Assembly: GCF_004803475.1 (NCBI RefSeq) | Contig: NZ_SRKY01000003.1 | Coordinates: 124,001 to 188,000 of the forward strand | Source: Aliishimia ponticola | GTDB lineage: Bacteria; Pseudomonadota; Alphaproteobacteria; Rhodobacterales; Rhodobacteraceae | Length of the DNA: 64,000 nucleotides | Direction of reading: 5' to 3' | Part shown: one piece after another, positions 34,971 to 46,303 of the stretch | Layout of the letters: the number at the start of each line of letters is the position of its first letter | Position numbering within the stretch: the first letter of the stretch is position 1 | The notes under the pieces: generated by a model | Told to the model about the DNA's origin: nothing | The model's database searches: none | Seen by the model: the letters and a program-made list of their open reading frames with translations, nothing else | Position numbers and translations under genes: made by a program

Positions 34971-34989
34971 ACCTTTTGGCCGATGCGCC

Positions 34990-36396
34990 TTAGACGCTGT
35001 GCGGTGTGACGCGCTTGGATGCGGTGCGCCAGAAGCGCCCGACAAGCAGGACAGCGGCACAGGCCAACCCGGTCACAAGGCCGGTCCAGACCCCTGCCGC
35101 GCCCCAGCCCAGCACGAAGCCGAACAGATAGGAACTGGGCATCCCGACGCCCCAATAGCTGATCGCCGCCATATACATGGGGATTTGCGTGTCCTGAACG
35201 CCGCGCAAGGCGCCCAGCGCGATGACCTGCGCGCCATCGACGGTCTGGAACAGCGCGCCCAGCGCCAGCAGCACGATACCGATGGAGAGGATCTCTGGCA
35301 GGGCGGGGTCATCCGCATCCAGGAAGATCGAAATCAGCGTCTCTGGCATCAGCAGGAACGCGGCCACGGTCGCGCTTGCGAACATCAGGGACATGATCAT
35401 CACGACCCAGACGCCGCGCACCAGATGATCCCTGTCGCGGCGGCCAAAGGCATTGCCCGCGCGCACCGTCGCAGCGTTGGACAGCCCCAGATGCACCATG
35501 AAGGTGATGGAGGCGAGCTGCACCACCACCGTATGCGCCGCCAGCGGGATCGTTCCCAACCAGCCCATCATCAGCGCCGAGGCCGAGAACAGCCCCGCCT
35601 CGCTGAGCGTCGTGAGGCTGATCGGCCAGCCCAGCGAGAACACCCGCCGGAACATTTGCCAATCGGATTTCCACAGCCGCACAAAGAGCTGGTGTTCGGG
35701 CAAGGCGCGCACCGCATAGATGGTCACGCCGATCAGGGCAAAGAGTTGCGTCGCGTTGGAGGCCCATGCCGCCCCGACAATGCCCAGTTCCGGCGCACCC
35801 CAATTGCCGAAGATGAAGGCCCAGTTGCACAGACCGTTCAGCACCGCAGAACCCAAGATGATGTAAAGAACCGGGCGCGTATGCTCCAACGCGGCCAGAT
35901 AGGATTTGAGCACCATCACCAGCAACATCGGAACGATGCCCCACCCGGCAATGCGCAGATAGGATTGCGCATCGGCGGCGATTGCCTCGGACTGGCCAAG
36001 CGCCAGCAGGATCGGGCCGCTGAAGATCAACGGCGGCAGCGCCAGTGTGCCATAGATCAACGACAGCCACATGCCCATGCGCGTGGCGCGCCGCACCTGC
36101 GTTTCGTTCCCCTCGGCCGCGAAGGCCGCGACCATGGGCAACACCGCCCACGCAAAGCCGGAGCCGACCAGCATCAAAAGATGCAGCAGCGTCGCCGCGA
36201 TTCCAACGGCGGCCAGCGCTTCGGCCCCGTACCATCCCAGCATCACCGTGTCGGTCACCCCAATCGCCATCTGCCCCAGATGCGTGCCGATAATCGGCAG
36301 CCCCAGAACAAGGATCGCGCGGACATGCCCCGACCACGGCATCGTCGCGGATTGCGGCGGCGGTTGGTGCCGTGGGTGGGAAATATCGGTGGTCAT
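34990..36396 (-). CDS. MATE-family multidrug/Na+ efflux protein
   Basis: A 468-residue inner-membrane exporter with about 12 hydrophobic segments. The MATE pattern is clear: two homologous halves, LVLGLPIIGTHLGQMAIGVTDTVMLGWYG at the N-terminus and FSLGWPISLTTLSEAGLFSASALMMGWLG in the middle. It resembles NorM/YdhE-type exporters that pump cationic compounds out in exchange for Na+ or H+. ATG at 36396 follows GGGGGCTGT. It is divergent from the fasciclin gene. Confidence 0.9.
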   Translation of the reverse strand: MTTDISHPRHQPPPQSATMPWSGHVRAILVLGLPIIGTHLGQMAIGVTDTVMLGWYGAEALAAVGIAATLLHLLMLVGSGFAWAVLPMVAAFAAEGNETQVRRATRMGMWLSLIYGTLALPPLIFSGPILLALGQSEAIAADAQSYLRIAGWGIVPMLLVMVLKSYLAALEHTRPVLYIILGSAVLNGLCNWAFIFGNWGAPELGIVGAAWASNATQLFALIGVTIYAVRALPEHQLFVRLWKSDWQMFRRVFSLGWPISLTTLSEAGLFSASALMMGWLGTIPLAAHTVVVQLASITFMVHLGLSNAATVRAGNAFGRRDRDHLVRGVWVVMIMSLMFASATVAAFLLMPETLISIFLDADDPALPEILSIGIVLLALGALFQTVDGAQVIALGALRGVQDTQIPMYMAAISYWGVGMPSSYLFGFVLGWGAAGVWTGLVTGLACAAVLLVGRFWRTASKRVTPHSV

Positions 36397-36554
36397 ACAG
36401 CCCCCTTACGCTTCCGGACCTGCCCGGAAAAGAGGCAAATATTCCCTCACGCAAGTTCACGGCCGCGTGATTTCATACATCCGACCCGTTCCCCCCGCCG
36501 TAAGCAGTGCAGATGTCCGCGGACGGGCATCGGATCAATCATGAGGACATTGAT

Positions 36555-37070
36555 ATGCGCTTCCCCAAGAAATTCGCTGCCCTGACTGCCGCTGCCATCG
36601 CATTGGGCACGGCGGCCTCCGCCAATTCGATTGTCGAAATCGCGGCTGGCGACGAACGGTTTTCGACCCTCGTGGCTGCTGTAAGCGCAGCGGGCCTTGC
36701 TGAAACCCTGAGCGGCCCGGGCCCCTTCACTGTCTTTGCGCCGGTCAATGACGCCTTCGCCGCCCTGCCCGAAGGCACTGTGGACACGCTTCTCAAGCCC
36801 GAGAACAAAGAGCAGCTGACCAATGTGCTGCTTTACCACGTGGATGACCGCAACCTACCCGCCGAAGCGATCCCGAACGGGTCCAACTATTTCAAACCGG
36901 TCCTGGCCTCTGAGCGGCTGTGCATCACCAAGGATGCGTCGGGCGTGTCCATCGCGGATGGCACCGGCCAGTCGGCCAATGTTGTGATCGCCAATATTCA
37001 GGCGGATAACGGCGTGATCCATGTGATCGACAAGGTGCTGCTGCCCGGCGACCGCCCTGCCTGCCACTAA
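36555..37070 (+). CDS. Secreted fasciclin-domain protein
   Basis: A 171-residue exported protein with a signal peptide (KFAALTAAAIALGTAASA) and one complete FAS1 domain. FAS1 motifs are obvious: RFSTLVAAVSAAGLAETLSGPGPFTVFAPVNDAFAALPEGTVDTLL near the start (H1) and VVIANIQADNGVIHVIDKVLLP at the end (H2). FAS1 proteins mediate adhesion or bind lipids at cell surfaces; the precise role is unknown. ATG at 36555 follows GAGG. A strong terminator follows, so it is probably monocistronic. Confidence 0.9.
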   Translation: MRFPKKFAALTAAAIALGTAASANSIVEIAAGDERFSTLVAAVSAAGLAETLSGPGPFTVFAPVNDAFAALPEGTVDTLLKPENKEQLTNVLLYHVDDRNLPAEAIPNGSNYFKPVLASERLCITKDASGVSIADGTGQSANVVIANIQADNGVIHVIDKVLLPGDRPACH

Positions 37071-37095
37071 ACCCGGCCGGTTCCAGCACTGACAG

Positions 37096-37124
37096 GGGGA
37101 GGCTCCGCGCGGGCCTCCCCTTTT
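37096..37124 (+). terminator. Rho-independent terminator after the fasciclin gene
   Basis: GGGGAGGC-TCCGCGCGG-GCCTCCCC (8-bp stem) is followed directly by TTTT, 25 bases after the stop codon of the fasciclin gene. It isolates that gene from the AI-2E family operon downstream. Confidence 0.85.
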
Positions 37125-37224
37125 GCGTGTCCCGCCCCGGCAGATACGGGTGCCCGGGGCCGATCAGGCTTGAATCCTCCCCGTAAAAATACGATGTCTA
37201 CCATCAAACGCTGGTGGAGAGTGT

Positions 37225-38292
37225 ATGGCATTGCCCGTTCGTGAGCAGATGAGATATTGGGGCATCGTGGCCGCGGTTTTCCTCGTGCTGCTCTGGGCTT
37301 TGGGCGATGTGCTGCTGCCATTCGTTCTGGGCGGGGCGATTGCCTATTTCCTCGATCCCGTGGCTGACCGGCTGGAAGCGATGGGCGCCTCCCGCGCCGC
37401 TGCCACCGCGATCATCACCGTCGCGGCGGTGCTTCTGTTCATTCTGCTGGCCCTGTTGGTGGTGCCGACGCTTGTCAACCAGTCGGTGCAGCTTTTCAAC
37501 ACCGCGCCGCAACTGGTGAAGGATTTCACCACATTCCTGACTGAACGTTTCCCGACACTGCTGGTCGAAGGATCGACCCTGCGCACTTCGCTGCAATCGA
37601 TTGGCGAGACGATCCAAAGCCGGGGTGGCGAGCTTTTGAACACCCTCATCACCTCGGCCGCGTCGCTGATGAACGTGGTGCTGCTGTTCGTGATCGTGCC
37701 GGTGGTGGCGGTCTATCTGCTGCTCGACTGGGACCGAATGGTGGCGCAGGTGGACAAACTGCTGCCGCGCGACCATGCCCCGGTGATCCGCCGCCTTGCC
37801 GCCGATATCGACAAGACGCTGGCATCTTTCGTGCGCGGCATGGGGACGGTCTGCCTGATCCTTGGCACCTATTACGCGGTCGCGCTGATGGCCGTGGGGC
37901 TGCAATTCGGCCTTGTGGTCGGCTTCGTCGCGGGGCTTGTGACCTTCATCCCCTATCTGGGCGCGATGATCGGCGGCGCGCTGGCCTTGGGGCTGGCGCT
38001 GTTCCAGTTCTGGGGGGATTGGGTTTCCATCGGTCTGGTGGCCGCGATCTTCTTTGCCGGTCAGTTCATCGAAGGCAATCTGCTGACACCCAAGCTGGTC
38101 GGTGACAGCGTCGGGCTGCACCCGGTCTGGCTGCTGCTGGCATTGTCGGTCTTCGGGATGCTGTTCGGCTTTATCGGGATGCTGGTCGCCGTGCCTTTGG
38201 CCGCTGCGCTTGGCGTCCTCGCACGGTTCAGCGTCGAGCAATATAAAGACAGCCGCCTCTATCGCGGTGTGTCGGAGCAGGACGACCTGTAA
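37225..38292 (+). CDS. AI-2E family transporter (PerM-like)
   Basis: A 355-residue inner-membrane protein of the AI-2E exporter/PerM family with about eight hydrophobic segments. Family marks are LPFVLGGAIAYFLDPVADRL near the start, the periplasmic helical part NTAPQLVKDFTTFLTERFP, and LVGDSVGLHPVWLLLALSVFGMLFG at the end. Members export small molecules or sodium; the name reflects only one characterised member. It overlaps hdaA by one base (TAATG) and heads the hdaA-ppk-ppx run, a gene order I associate with Rhodobacteraceae. Confidence 0.88.
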   Translation: MALPVREQMRYWGIVAAVFLVLLWALGDVLLPFVLGGAIAYFLDPVADRLEAMGASRAAATAIITVAAVLLFILLALLVVPTLVNQSVQLFNTAPQLVKDFTTFLTERFPTLLVEGSTLRTSLQSIGETIQSRGGELLNTLITSAASLMNVVLLFVIVPVVAVYLLLDWDRMVAQVDKLLPRDHAPVIRRLAADIDKTLASFVRGMGTVCLILGTYYAVALMAVGLQFGLVVGFVAGLVTFIPYLGAMIGGALALGLALFQFWGDWVSIGLVAAIFFAGQFIEGNLLTPKLVGDSVGLHPVWLLLALSVFGMLFGFIGMLVAVPLAAALGVLARFSVEQYKDSRLYRGVSEQDDL

Positions 38293-38963
38293 TGCCCCAG
38301 CAGCTTGGATTGGACCTGCCCGGCATCACCGCGCTGGGTCGAGACGACTTCTTGGTCGCGCCCTCCAACGCCTTGGCAGTTGCGCTGCTGGATGCCTGGC
38401 CCAATTGGCAGGGCGGCAAGCTGCTGCTGAGCGGGCCTGCCGGGTCGGGCAAGACCCACCTGGCCCATGCATGGGCGGCCCGGTCGGGGGCGCGGATCAT
38501 TCAGGCCAGCGCGGTGGCAGAAGACGACATCCCCGCCCTTGCCGAAGGGCCGGTGGCGGTCGAGGATGTCACCGACATCGCCGGCGACCTCGCACGCGAA
38601 ACCGCGCTTTTCCATCTGCACAATCTGGTGCTGGCCAATGGGCACAGCCTGATGTTCACCGGGGATGTGGTGCCTGCGGGCTGGCCGCTAAGCCTGCCGG
38701 ACCTCAAAAGCCGCCTTCAGGGGGCCACTTCGGCAGAGCTTGCGGCGCCGGACGATACGCTCCTGTCTGCCGTGATCGCGAAGCTCTTTGCGGATCGCCA
38801 GATCATGCCGCCGCCCAATGTCATTCAGTACCTCGTGTCGCGGATCGACCGGTCTTTTGACGCGGCGCGCGACACCGTGGCCCGGATCGACGCGGAATCC
38901 ATTGCCCGCAAAAAGCCCGTTACCCGCAGACTTGCGGCGGATATTCTGGACAACACCCTGTAA
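38292..38963 (+). CDS. hdaA: DnaA-like AAA+ protein HdaA, regulator of replication initiation
   Basis: A 223-residue AAA+ protein of the DnaA/Hda family. It starts MPQQLGLDLPG, containing QLGLDLP, a likely beta-clamp-binding motif as in E. coli Hda. Walker A (GPAGSGKT, residues 48-55) is intact; the Walker B is VAVEDV with a glutamate-aspartate pair. In Caulobacter HdaA with the clamp stimulates ATP hydrolysis on DnaA to prevent re-initiation. There is no DNA-binding C-terminus, as expected. Its start overlaps the AI-2E stop and ppk1 follows 51 bases later. Confidence 0.9.
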   Translation: MPQQLGLDLPGITALGRDDFLVAPSNALAVALLDAWPNWQGGKLLLSGPAGSGKTHLAHAWAARSGARIIQASAVAEDDIPALAEGPVAVEDVTDIAGDLARETALFHLHNLVLANGHSLMFTGDVVPAGWPLSLPDLKSRLQGATSAELAAPDDTLLSAVIAKLFADRQIMPPPNVIQYLVSRIDRSFDAARDTVARIDAESIARKKPVTRRLAADILDNTL

Positions 38964-39014
38964 TCGGTTGATTGTTTTCACCGAACCGTCACACGCTGCG
39001 CCTAAAGGACCGGT

Positions 39015-41189
<2,175 letters not shown>

Positions 41190-41201
41190 CGCGCCCTGCA
41201 T

Positions 41202-41218
41202 GGGGCGTGATGCGCCCC
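41202..41218. repeat. Small hairpin between ppk1 and ppx
   Basis: GGGGCG-TGATG-CGCCCC forms a perfect 6-bp stem 13 bases after the ppk1 stop. No T-run follows, so it is at best a weak terminator or processing site. Confidence 0.4.
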
Positions 41219-41299
41219 TGCCCGCCCGATGAAAATCTGAACCAATCCGCGCATTGACCAAGACCGGCGGATCGCGCATAGCTTGTTAACCTCAATCAA

Positions 41300-42868
41300 A
41301 TGCGCGTTATGAACATTCAGTCAGATCGCTCCTCAGACGACCCCGTCCCCTTCACCACCCCGTTGTTTGATGATCCGTCCGTGCGCGCCCTGTCGCGTGT
41401 CGGCGTGGTCGATGTGGGGTCGAACTCTGTCCGGTTGGTCGTCTTCGACGGGGCCGCGCGCAGTCCGGCCTATTTCTACAACGAAAAGATCATGTGTGCG
41501 CTTGGCGCGGGCGTCAGCCAGACGGGCAAGCTGAACCCGCTGGGGCGCGAACGGGCAATGGCGGCGATGGTCCGCTTCAAGGCGCTGGCGGACCGGATGG
41601 GCCTGCCCGATCTCAACGTGGTTGCCACCGCGGCGATGCGCGACGCCGAAGACGGGCCGGAATTCGTCGAGATGGTCGAGAAAAAGACCGGCCTGAAAAT
41701 CTGGGTGATCAATGGCGAGGAAGAGGCCCGCCTGTCCGCGCAGGGTGTGCTCTTGGGCTGGCCCGGTGCCTATGGGCTTATCTGCGATATCGGCGGTTCT
41801 TCCATGGAACTGGCGGAGATTTCCGACGGCGAGGTTGGCCGCCGGGTGACCTCCAATCTTGGTCCGCTGAAGCTGCGCGATCTCAAAGGGGGCCAAAGCG
41901 GCCGCAAGGCCCATATCCGCAAGACGCTGGCCGATCTCAAAAAGCAGATGGGCGAGCAGCGCGACCGGTTGTTTCTTGTCGGTGGCTCATGGCGGGCCAT
42001 CGCGCGGATCGACATGCTGCGCCAGAAATACCCGCTGCATGTGCTGCACGAATACCGGATGGACGCAGCCTCTGTCACCAAGACGGTCGAATATATCCTG
42101 ACCGGCGATCCCGAGGAAATCCGGCTTGCGGCGGGGGTGTCTTCTTCGCGGATGGATCTGGTGCCGATTGCAGCCGAGGTGCTGGGCGAAATCGTGCGGC
42201 AGTTCAAGCCGAAGGATATCGCGATCTCTTCCTACGGTATCCGCGAGGGGATGCTGTATGAACAAATGCCGCAACGCCTGCGCGACCGCGACCCGCTGAT
42301 CGAAGCATGTCACTTCGCGGAAAGCAAAGATGCCCGCCTGCCCGGCTTTGGCGCGCAGCTTTACGACTTTATCCGTCCGCTCTTTCAAGGTGTGCCGGAA
42401 ACCCGTTGGCGGATCATTCAGGCCGCGTGCCTGCTGCATGATGTGACGTGGCGCGCGCATCCCGACTATCGGGCCGAGCTGTGCTTTGACAACGCGACCC
42501 GCGCCAATCTGGGCGGGCTGAAGCATTCGGAGCGTGTCTATCTGGGGCTGGCGTTGCTGCACCGTTATTCCAACAAGCGGGACGGCACCCGGTTTGAAGA
42601 CCTGTTCAATCTGATCCCCGAAGAGTTGCAGGTCGAGGCGGAAATCCTTGGCAAGGCAATGCGCTTTGGCGCGATGCTTTGGCTCAATGATGCGTCCGAT
42701 CTGGGCGAATTCACCGTGATGAAAGACGAAGGCCGCGTGGAACTGCGCCTGTCGAAATCCGGGCGTTCGCTGTTTGGCGAGGTTGCCGAGGCGCGGCTGC
42801 GGTCCCTGTGCAAATCCATGGGTGTCGAACCGCGCGTCTATGCAGATGGGGAACTTCTGATCGAATGA
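41300..42868 (+). CDS. ppx: Exopolyphosphatase/guanosine pentaphosphate phosphohydrolase (Ppx/GppA)
   Basis: A 522-residue Ppx/GppA protein that releases phosphate from polyphosphate or pppGpp. The ASKHA ATPase-fold signatures are present: VVDVGSNSVRLVVFDG (phosphate 1) and CDIGGSSMELAEI (phosphate 2), with the acid in NGEEEARLSAQG. The C-terminal HD-like domain contains CLLHDVTWRAHPDYRAE. The long form, over 500 residues, matches alphaproteobacterial Ppx. Alternative ATG at 41309 gives a slightly shorter N-terminus. It follows ppk1 in the same orientation. Confidence 0.94.
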   Translation: MRVMNIQSDRSSDDPVPFTTPLFDDPSVRALSRVGVVDVGSNSVRLVVFDGAARSPAYFYNEKIMCALGAGVSQTGKLNPLGRERAMAAMVRFKALADRMGLPDLNVVATAAMRDAEDGPEFVEMVEKKTGLKIWVINGEEEARLSAQGVLLGWPGAYGLICDIGGSSMELAEISDGEVGRRVTSNLGPLKLRDLKGGQSGRKAHIRKTLADLKKQMGEQRDRLFLVGGSWRAIARIDMLRQKYPLHVLHEYRMDAASVTKTVEYILTGDPEEIRLAAGVSSSRMDLVPIAAEVLGEIVRQFKPKDIAISSYGIREGMLYEQMPQRLRDRDPLIEACHFAESKDARLPGFGAQLYDFIRPLFQGVPETRWRIIQAACLLHDVTWRAHPDYRAELCFDNATRANLGGLKHSERVYLGLALLHRYSNKRDGTRFEDLFNLIPEELQVEAEILGKAMRFGAMLWLNDASDLGEFTVMKDEGRVELRLSKSGRSLFGEVAEARLRSLCKSMGVEPRVYADGELLIE

Positions 42869-42892
42869 ACCGGCCCGCCCAAGGGCGCGCGG

Positions 42893-43306
42893 TCAGATAT
42901 CGATCGGGGTGTCCTGGTTCGCGGTGGGGGCGTTCGGCCCGCGATCTTCCGGCACGGGGTCATCTTGCATAGGGTCATCTTGCACGGGCGGCTCGACCTT
43001 GCGGCGCATGATGATGTCCCCGTTGTCCAGCATTTCGGGCGGGTGATAGGCGGACCAATCCTTGACCTGATCCAGCAGGTCGACAAAGGCCGGACCCATC
43101 TCGTCCACGAATTCCTTGAAGGCCGGGCCAATCTGCTCAAAGGCTGGCTCAATCTCTTTGAGCATACCTTCCATGAACAGTCGCGCGCCGCGTTCAATCA
43201 GGCTAAGCCCGCCTTCCGCTGCGCCGTCCTGTGTGCCCGTATCCTGCGCGTGGACGGGCGCGGCACAGGCCAAGGTCACGGCGATGATTAAACTGATCCG
43301 TCGCAT
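42893..43306 (-). CDS. Small periplasmic hypothetical protein
   Basis: A 137-residue secreted protein with a signal peptide (RRISLIIAVTLACAAPVHAQ). The mature part is helical then disordered: GLSLIERGARLFMEGMLKEIEPAFEQIGPAFKEFVDEMGPAFVDLLDQVKDW, followed by an Asp/Pro-rich end (VQDDPMQDDPVPEDRGPNAP). The repeated GPAF motif suggests an amphipathic helical bundle. Homologues in Rhodobacteraceae, as I remember them, are sometimes labelled AAA+ ATPase, which I see no reason to support here. ATG at 43306 is chosen over the longer frame because it gives the signal peptide. Confidence 0.68.
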   Translation of the reverse strand: MRRISLIIAVTLACAAPVHAQDTGTQDGAAEGGLSLIERGARLFMEGMLKEIEPAFEQIGPAFKEFVDEMGPAFVDLLDQVKDWSAYHPPEMLDNGDIIMRRKVEPPVQDDPMQDDPVPEDRGPNAPTANQDTPIDI

Positions 43307-43357
43307 ATGTTGAATATAGCCATGCTTGCCCGAAATGTGACCCCTGCCCGCCAAAAC

Positions 43358-44440
43358 TCATGGCGCGGCGGTATCGTCCTGCGTCAGGATGGCAGCGCCG
43401 GGATCAGGTGCGCCGTCGATATCGATATCCAGCGAGACCGGGAAATGATCGCTCGCCATCACCAGCGCGTCGCGCAATTCCGGCACCGCCCAGCAGGCGG
43501 GATCGTCCAGCGGGTGCCAGATGCGCCAGACCGGACGCTTTGCCATCAGGTCGGGCGAGATCATTACATAGTCCAGCAGGGCTTGCAGGAACCGCTTTTC
43601 CGGCCTGATCCAGAATCTTGCGGTGGTGGGCTGCGCCGACAGTTTGCGCCCCAAGGCCCGGCGGGCATGGGGATCGAAAAGCCGTGTGTCACCGTTGCGG
43701 CCCATCACGATCTCGACCGAAGAGCGCCCGAACAGGTCCTCGTATTCGTCAAGGCCGGGACCGTCATTGAGATCGCCCAGCACGATCAGCGATTCACCCG
43801 CGGACAGATGCTCATCCACCCGGCCCCGCAACCAGATCGCCTGCGCCAGTTGCTTGCGCCGGTTCGCGATGGAAATCCGCATCGCATCGGCGGCATTGCG
43901 TGCCCCGTGCGGCGCCTTGGATTTGAGATGTGCGCCGATCATCCGCAATCGCGTGCCACCGCGCGTCGTGATGTCCAGTTCTAGCGGCGGTTTTGAAAAG
44001 GTGACGATATCCTCGGTCGCGTCCACGTCCAGATCGATGCGGAAGCTGCCATCGAAACGCGGTGCGCCATGACCGCCCTTCTTGCCCGTTTCCGGCCCGA
44101 TGGGGTCATGCCGCGCGCTCAAGGCGTTCGGATCGTATAGCAGCGCGATTTCCTGCTGCGTATCGTTGGAAAACCCCATCACGGCCTTGTTCGCCCGCAG
44201 CCCCATGGTCTGCGCGAAGGTTTCCAGCGCGGCCACCGTGTTGGACCGGCGCGAATTGTCCGGCGCTTCGATGATCATCACCGCATCCGCGTCCAGCGCC
44301 GTGAACACAATGCCCAGCGCTTCGATCTGCTGCGCCCGCGTCACGTTATAGCGCGCCGACCATTCATCATCGACCAGCAGCCCCCCCGCCGCATCAAAGA
44401 GAGAGGAAAACCATTCGACGTTATAGGTCGCGATGCGCAT
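43358..44440 (-). CDS. Endonuclease/exonuclease/phosphatase family protein
   Basis: A 360-residue EEP-fold hydrolase. The opening MRIATYNVEWF is the family's first beta-strand with the metal-binding Asn; other motifs are MIIEAPDNS (metal Glu), LVIGAHLKSKAP, IVLGDLNDGPGLDEY (catalytic Asp/Asn) and the terminal MASDHFPVSLDI with the catalytic His. All key positions look intact, so it is probably an active nuclease or phosphodiesterase, substrate unknown. No signal peptide. It overlaps the DnaJ-like gene by 20 bases on the same strand. Confidence 0.88.
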   Translation of the reverse strand: MRIATYNVEWFSSLFDAAGGLLVDDEWSARYNVTRAQQIEALGIVFTALDADAVMIIEAPDNSRRSNTVAALETFAQTMGLRANKAVMGFSNDTQQEIALLYDPNALSARHDPIGPETGKKGGHGAPRFDGSFRIDLDVDATEDIVTFSKPPLELDITTRGGTRLRMIGAHLKSKAPHGARNAADAMRISIANRRKQLAQAIWLRGRVDEHLSAGESLIVLGDLNDGPGLDEYEDLFGRSSVEIVMGRNGDTRLFDPHARRALGRKLSAQPTTARFWIRPEKRFLQALLDYVMISPDLMAKRPVWRIWHPLDDPACWAVPELRDALVMASDHFPVSLDIDIDGAPDPGAAILTQDDTAAP

Positions 44441-45116
44441 CAGCTTTTTCCGACAGGCGTTCCCACGCGCGGTTGATGTCGATCATCCGTTTCTCGGCGA
44501 TCTTGCGCGCTTCTTCGGGCAGGCCACGTGCATAAAGGGCATCGGGGTGGTTGTCGCGCACAAGCTGGCGCCACGCCGCGCGGATCTCTTCCATCGTCGC
44601 ATCGCTGGGCACGCCCAACACGTCATGCGGATCGGGTTCTTCGTCGGGGATGAAGCGCACCCGCAGCGACCGGTATTCTGCTTCGGGTAGGTCGAAAATC
44701 TCGGCCACCCGTTCAAGAAACGCGTCCTCGTTCGGGTGATAGACACCATCGGCCAACGCAATGTGGAACAGCCCCTCTACCAGATCGGTCAGGGTCTGCG
44801 GATGGCCTTCGAACATGCCGCGAATGCGCAGGGCGTATTCCTCGAACCCCGCCACGTCCTGACGCGCCAGATCGAACACCTTGGCCGCGCCCGCCTCGTC
44901 CTTGTCCGAGATGTGGAACACCTCGCGAAAGGCGGTGACCTCATCCCGCGTCACCTGCCCGTCGGCCTTGGCCATCTTCGCGCCAAGCGCAATCACCGCG
45001 ATAGTGAACGCCACCGACCGCTCTGGCGGGGTGCGCAGGCGGTCGAAAACAGCGGTGAGACTTTCACCACTGGTCAGGGCAGAGAGCGCCTCGGAGATAC
45101 GGGACCAAATCGACAT
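44421..45116 (-). CDS. DnaJ/TerB domain cochaperone (DjlA-like)
   Basis: A 231-residue protein with a TerB-like helical domain (AFTIAVIALGAKMAKADGQVTRDEVTAFREVFHI, residues about 35-145) and a C-terminal J domain DPHDVLGVPSDATMEEIRAAWRQLVRDNHPDAL with the HPD tripeptide intact, so it can stimulate DnaK ATPase. This TerB-J order is that of DjlA, but there is no N-terminal transmembrane segment as in E. coli DjlA, so it should be cytosolic. It overlaps the EEP gene by 20 bases. Confidence 0.9.
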   Translation of the reverse strand: MSIWSRISEALSALTSGESLTAVFDRLRTPPERSVAFTIAVIALGAKMAKADGQVTRDEVTAFREVFHISDKDEAGAAKVFDLARQDVAGFEEYALRIRGMFEGHPQTLTDLVEGLFHIALADGVYHPNEDAFLERVAEIFDLPEAEYRSLRVRFIPDEEPDPHDVLGVPSDATMEEIRAAWRQLVRDNHPDALYARGLPEEARKIAEKRMIDINRAWERLSEKADAHRDL

Positions 45117-45160
45117 GCCCCCAGTCTAGCCTGACCGTGCGGCAGTGTCAGTGCGCGACC

Positions 45161-45631
45161 TCAGATGTTTTTCTGCATCAGCACAAGATCAAGAACGTCG
45201 CCGAATTTTCGACCAACACCCGGCATTTTCCCAACGATTTCAAAGCCAAGCGCGGTGTGGAATTCGACCGCTGCCGCGTTGTCGCCGCTGATTCCGGCCA
45301 CCAGAATATCGATGGAGCGTCCTTTCGCCTCAGCCATGACGGCGCGGATCAGCGCGCGGCCGATCCCCTGCCCATGGGCGCCGGGTGCGACCATGACGGT
45401 ATGCTCTGCCACATGGGTATACCCGGGCCCGCCGCGAAACGGGCCAAAGCTGGCGAAACCCGCGACCTGACCGGCAGGCGCGGCCACGAAAACCGGGCGC
45501 GCCTCGATCATCTGCGCAATCTCTTCGGGCGTTTTCTGAACCGTGGTGAAGGTGATCGTGCTGTCCCGGATGACCGGGTTCCAAATGGCGGTGATCGCCT
45601 CCGCGTCTTGAGGTGTTGCCCGGCGGATCAC
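45161..45631 (-). CDS. GNAT-family N-acetyltransferase (phosphinothricin acetyltransferase-like)
   Basis: A 156-residue GNAT enzyme. The acetyl-CoA pyrophosphate loop is GAHGQGIGRALI, following the beta-4 strand YTHVAEHTVMVAP. The opening MIRRATPQDAEAITAIWNPVIRDSTITF and the closing NAAAVEFHTALGFEIVGKM are those of the PAT/Bar subgroup, which acetylates phosphinothricin or methionine sulfoximine and similar amino acids. Its start overlaps the VOC gene by four bases (ATGA). Substrate is not known. Confidence 0.87.
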   Translation of the reverse strand: MIRRATPQDAEAITAIWNPVIRDSTITFTTVQKTPEEIAQMIEARPVFVAAPAGQVAGFASFGPFRGGPGYTHVAEHTVMVAPGAHGQGIGRALIRAVMAEAKGRSIDILVAGISGDNAAAVEFHTALGFEIVGKMPGVGRKFGDVLDLVLMQKNI

Positions 45632-46245
45632 GGGCCGATGACCCTGCGCCCGTGCGGTGTGTCGAACTCGGCCGCCAGCGCTGCCGAACCGGTTTCAAAT
45701 GCGATGCGGTCGTCCTTTAGCTGCCCCGCAAGCGTGGCGGACAGGGCCGCTGCCTCAGGGTGACGAACGGTCAGGCGCGTCAGCCGCACCCCCTGCTGCG
45801 CGAGACGCGTCGCCGGATGCTGATCCGTCTGCCATTCGATCAGGGCCGGTGCGGTGTTGTCGAAGGGTAAAATACCATCCGACGGCACCGCCATGCGCCA
45901 GCGCAGCGTCCCCCGTTCCAGATCCACCGGCGCCCCCAATTCCATCGGGATATCCGCCAGCGTGTCTGTCAGGTTCGGGGTGCGGCAGATCCAGTTGCTT
46001 AGCCGCGCAGCGCCGGAAAACCGATCCAGATCAAACCAGCGCGGGCGATCTGGCTGGGGCGCATTCGGGTTCGCCGCGATCGCCTCCAGATAAAGCCCGT
46101 CTTCCAGACCGAGCAGCGTGTTATGGGTGTGAAACACCGCATGTTCGCCGCCGGGCTGCAAGGGCACGCCCAGCGCGTCCTCTACACAAGCGGTCGCCTC
46201 GGCGAGGGTCTCCCCCCCGATGGCGATGTGATCCAGTTCGATCAT
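45628..46245 (-). CDS. Glyoxalase-like (VOC superfamily) protein, 205 aa
   Basis: A 205-residue VOC protein of the glyoxalase-like type, starting MIELDHIAIGGETLAEATACVEDALGV with the first metal-site His in LDHIAI. GEHAVFHTHNTLLGLEDGLYLEAIAANP carries further family motifs. The C-terminal half is less conserved, as usual for this single-chain type. Its stop overlaps the GNAT start by four bases, so the two are co-translated. No substrate can be named; it lies 58 bases from the end of the methylmalonyl-CoA mutase gene. Confidence 0.8.
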   Translation of the reverse strand: MIELDHIAIGGETLAEATACVEDALGVPLQPGGEHAVFHTHNTLLGLEDGLYLEAIAANPNAPQPDRPRWFDLDRFSGAARLSNWICRTPNLTDTLADIPMELGAPVDLERGTLRWRMAVPSDGILPFDNTAPALIEWQTDQHPATRLAQQGVRLTRLTVRHPEAAALSATLAGQLKDDRIAFETGSAALAAEFDTPHGRRVIGP

Positions 46246-46303
46246 GGGCTGGCCCTTCCTGATCCGTCCGCAATCCGCATCGAGCCGCGCAACCGCACGC
46301 CGG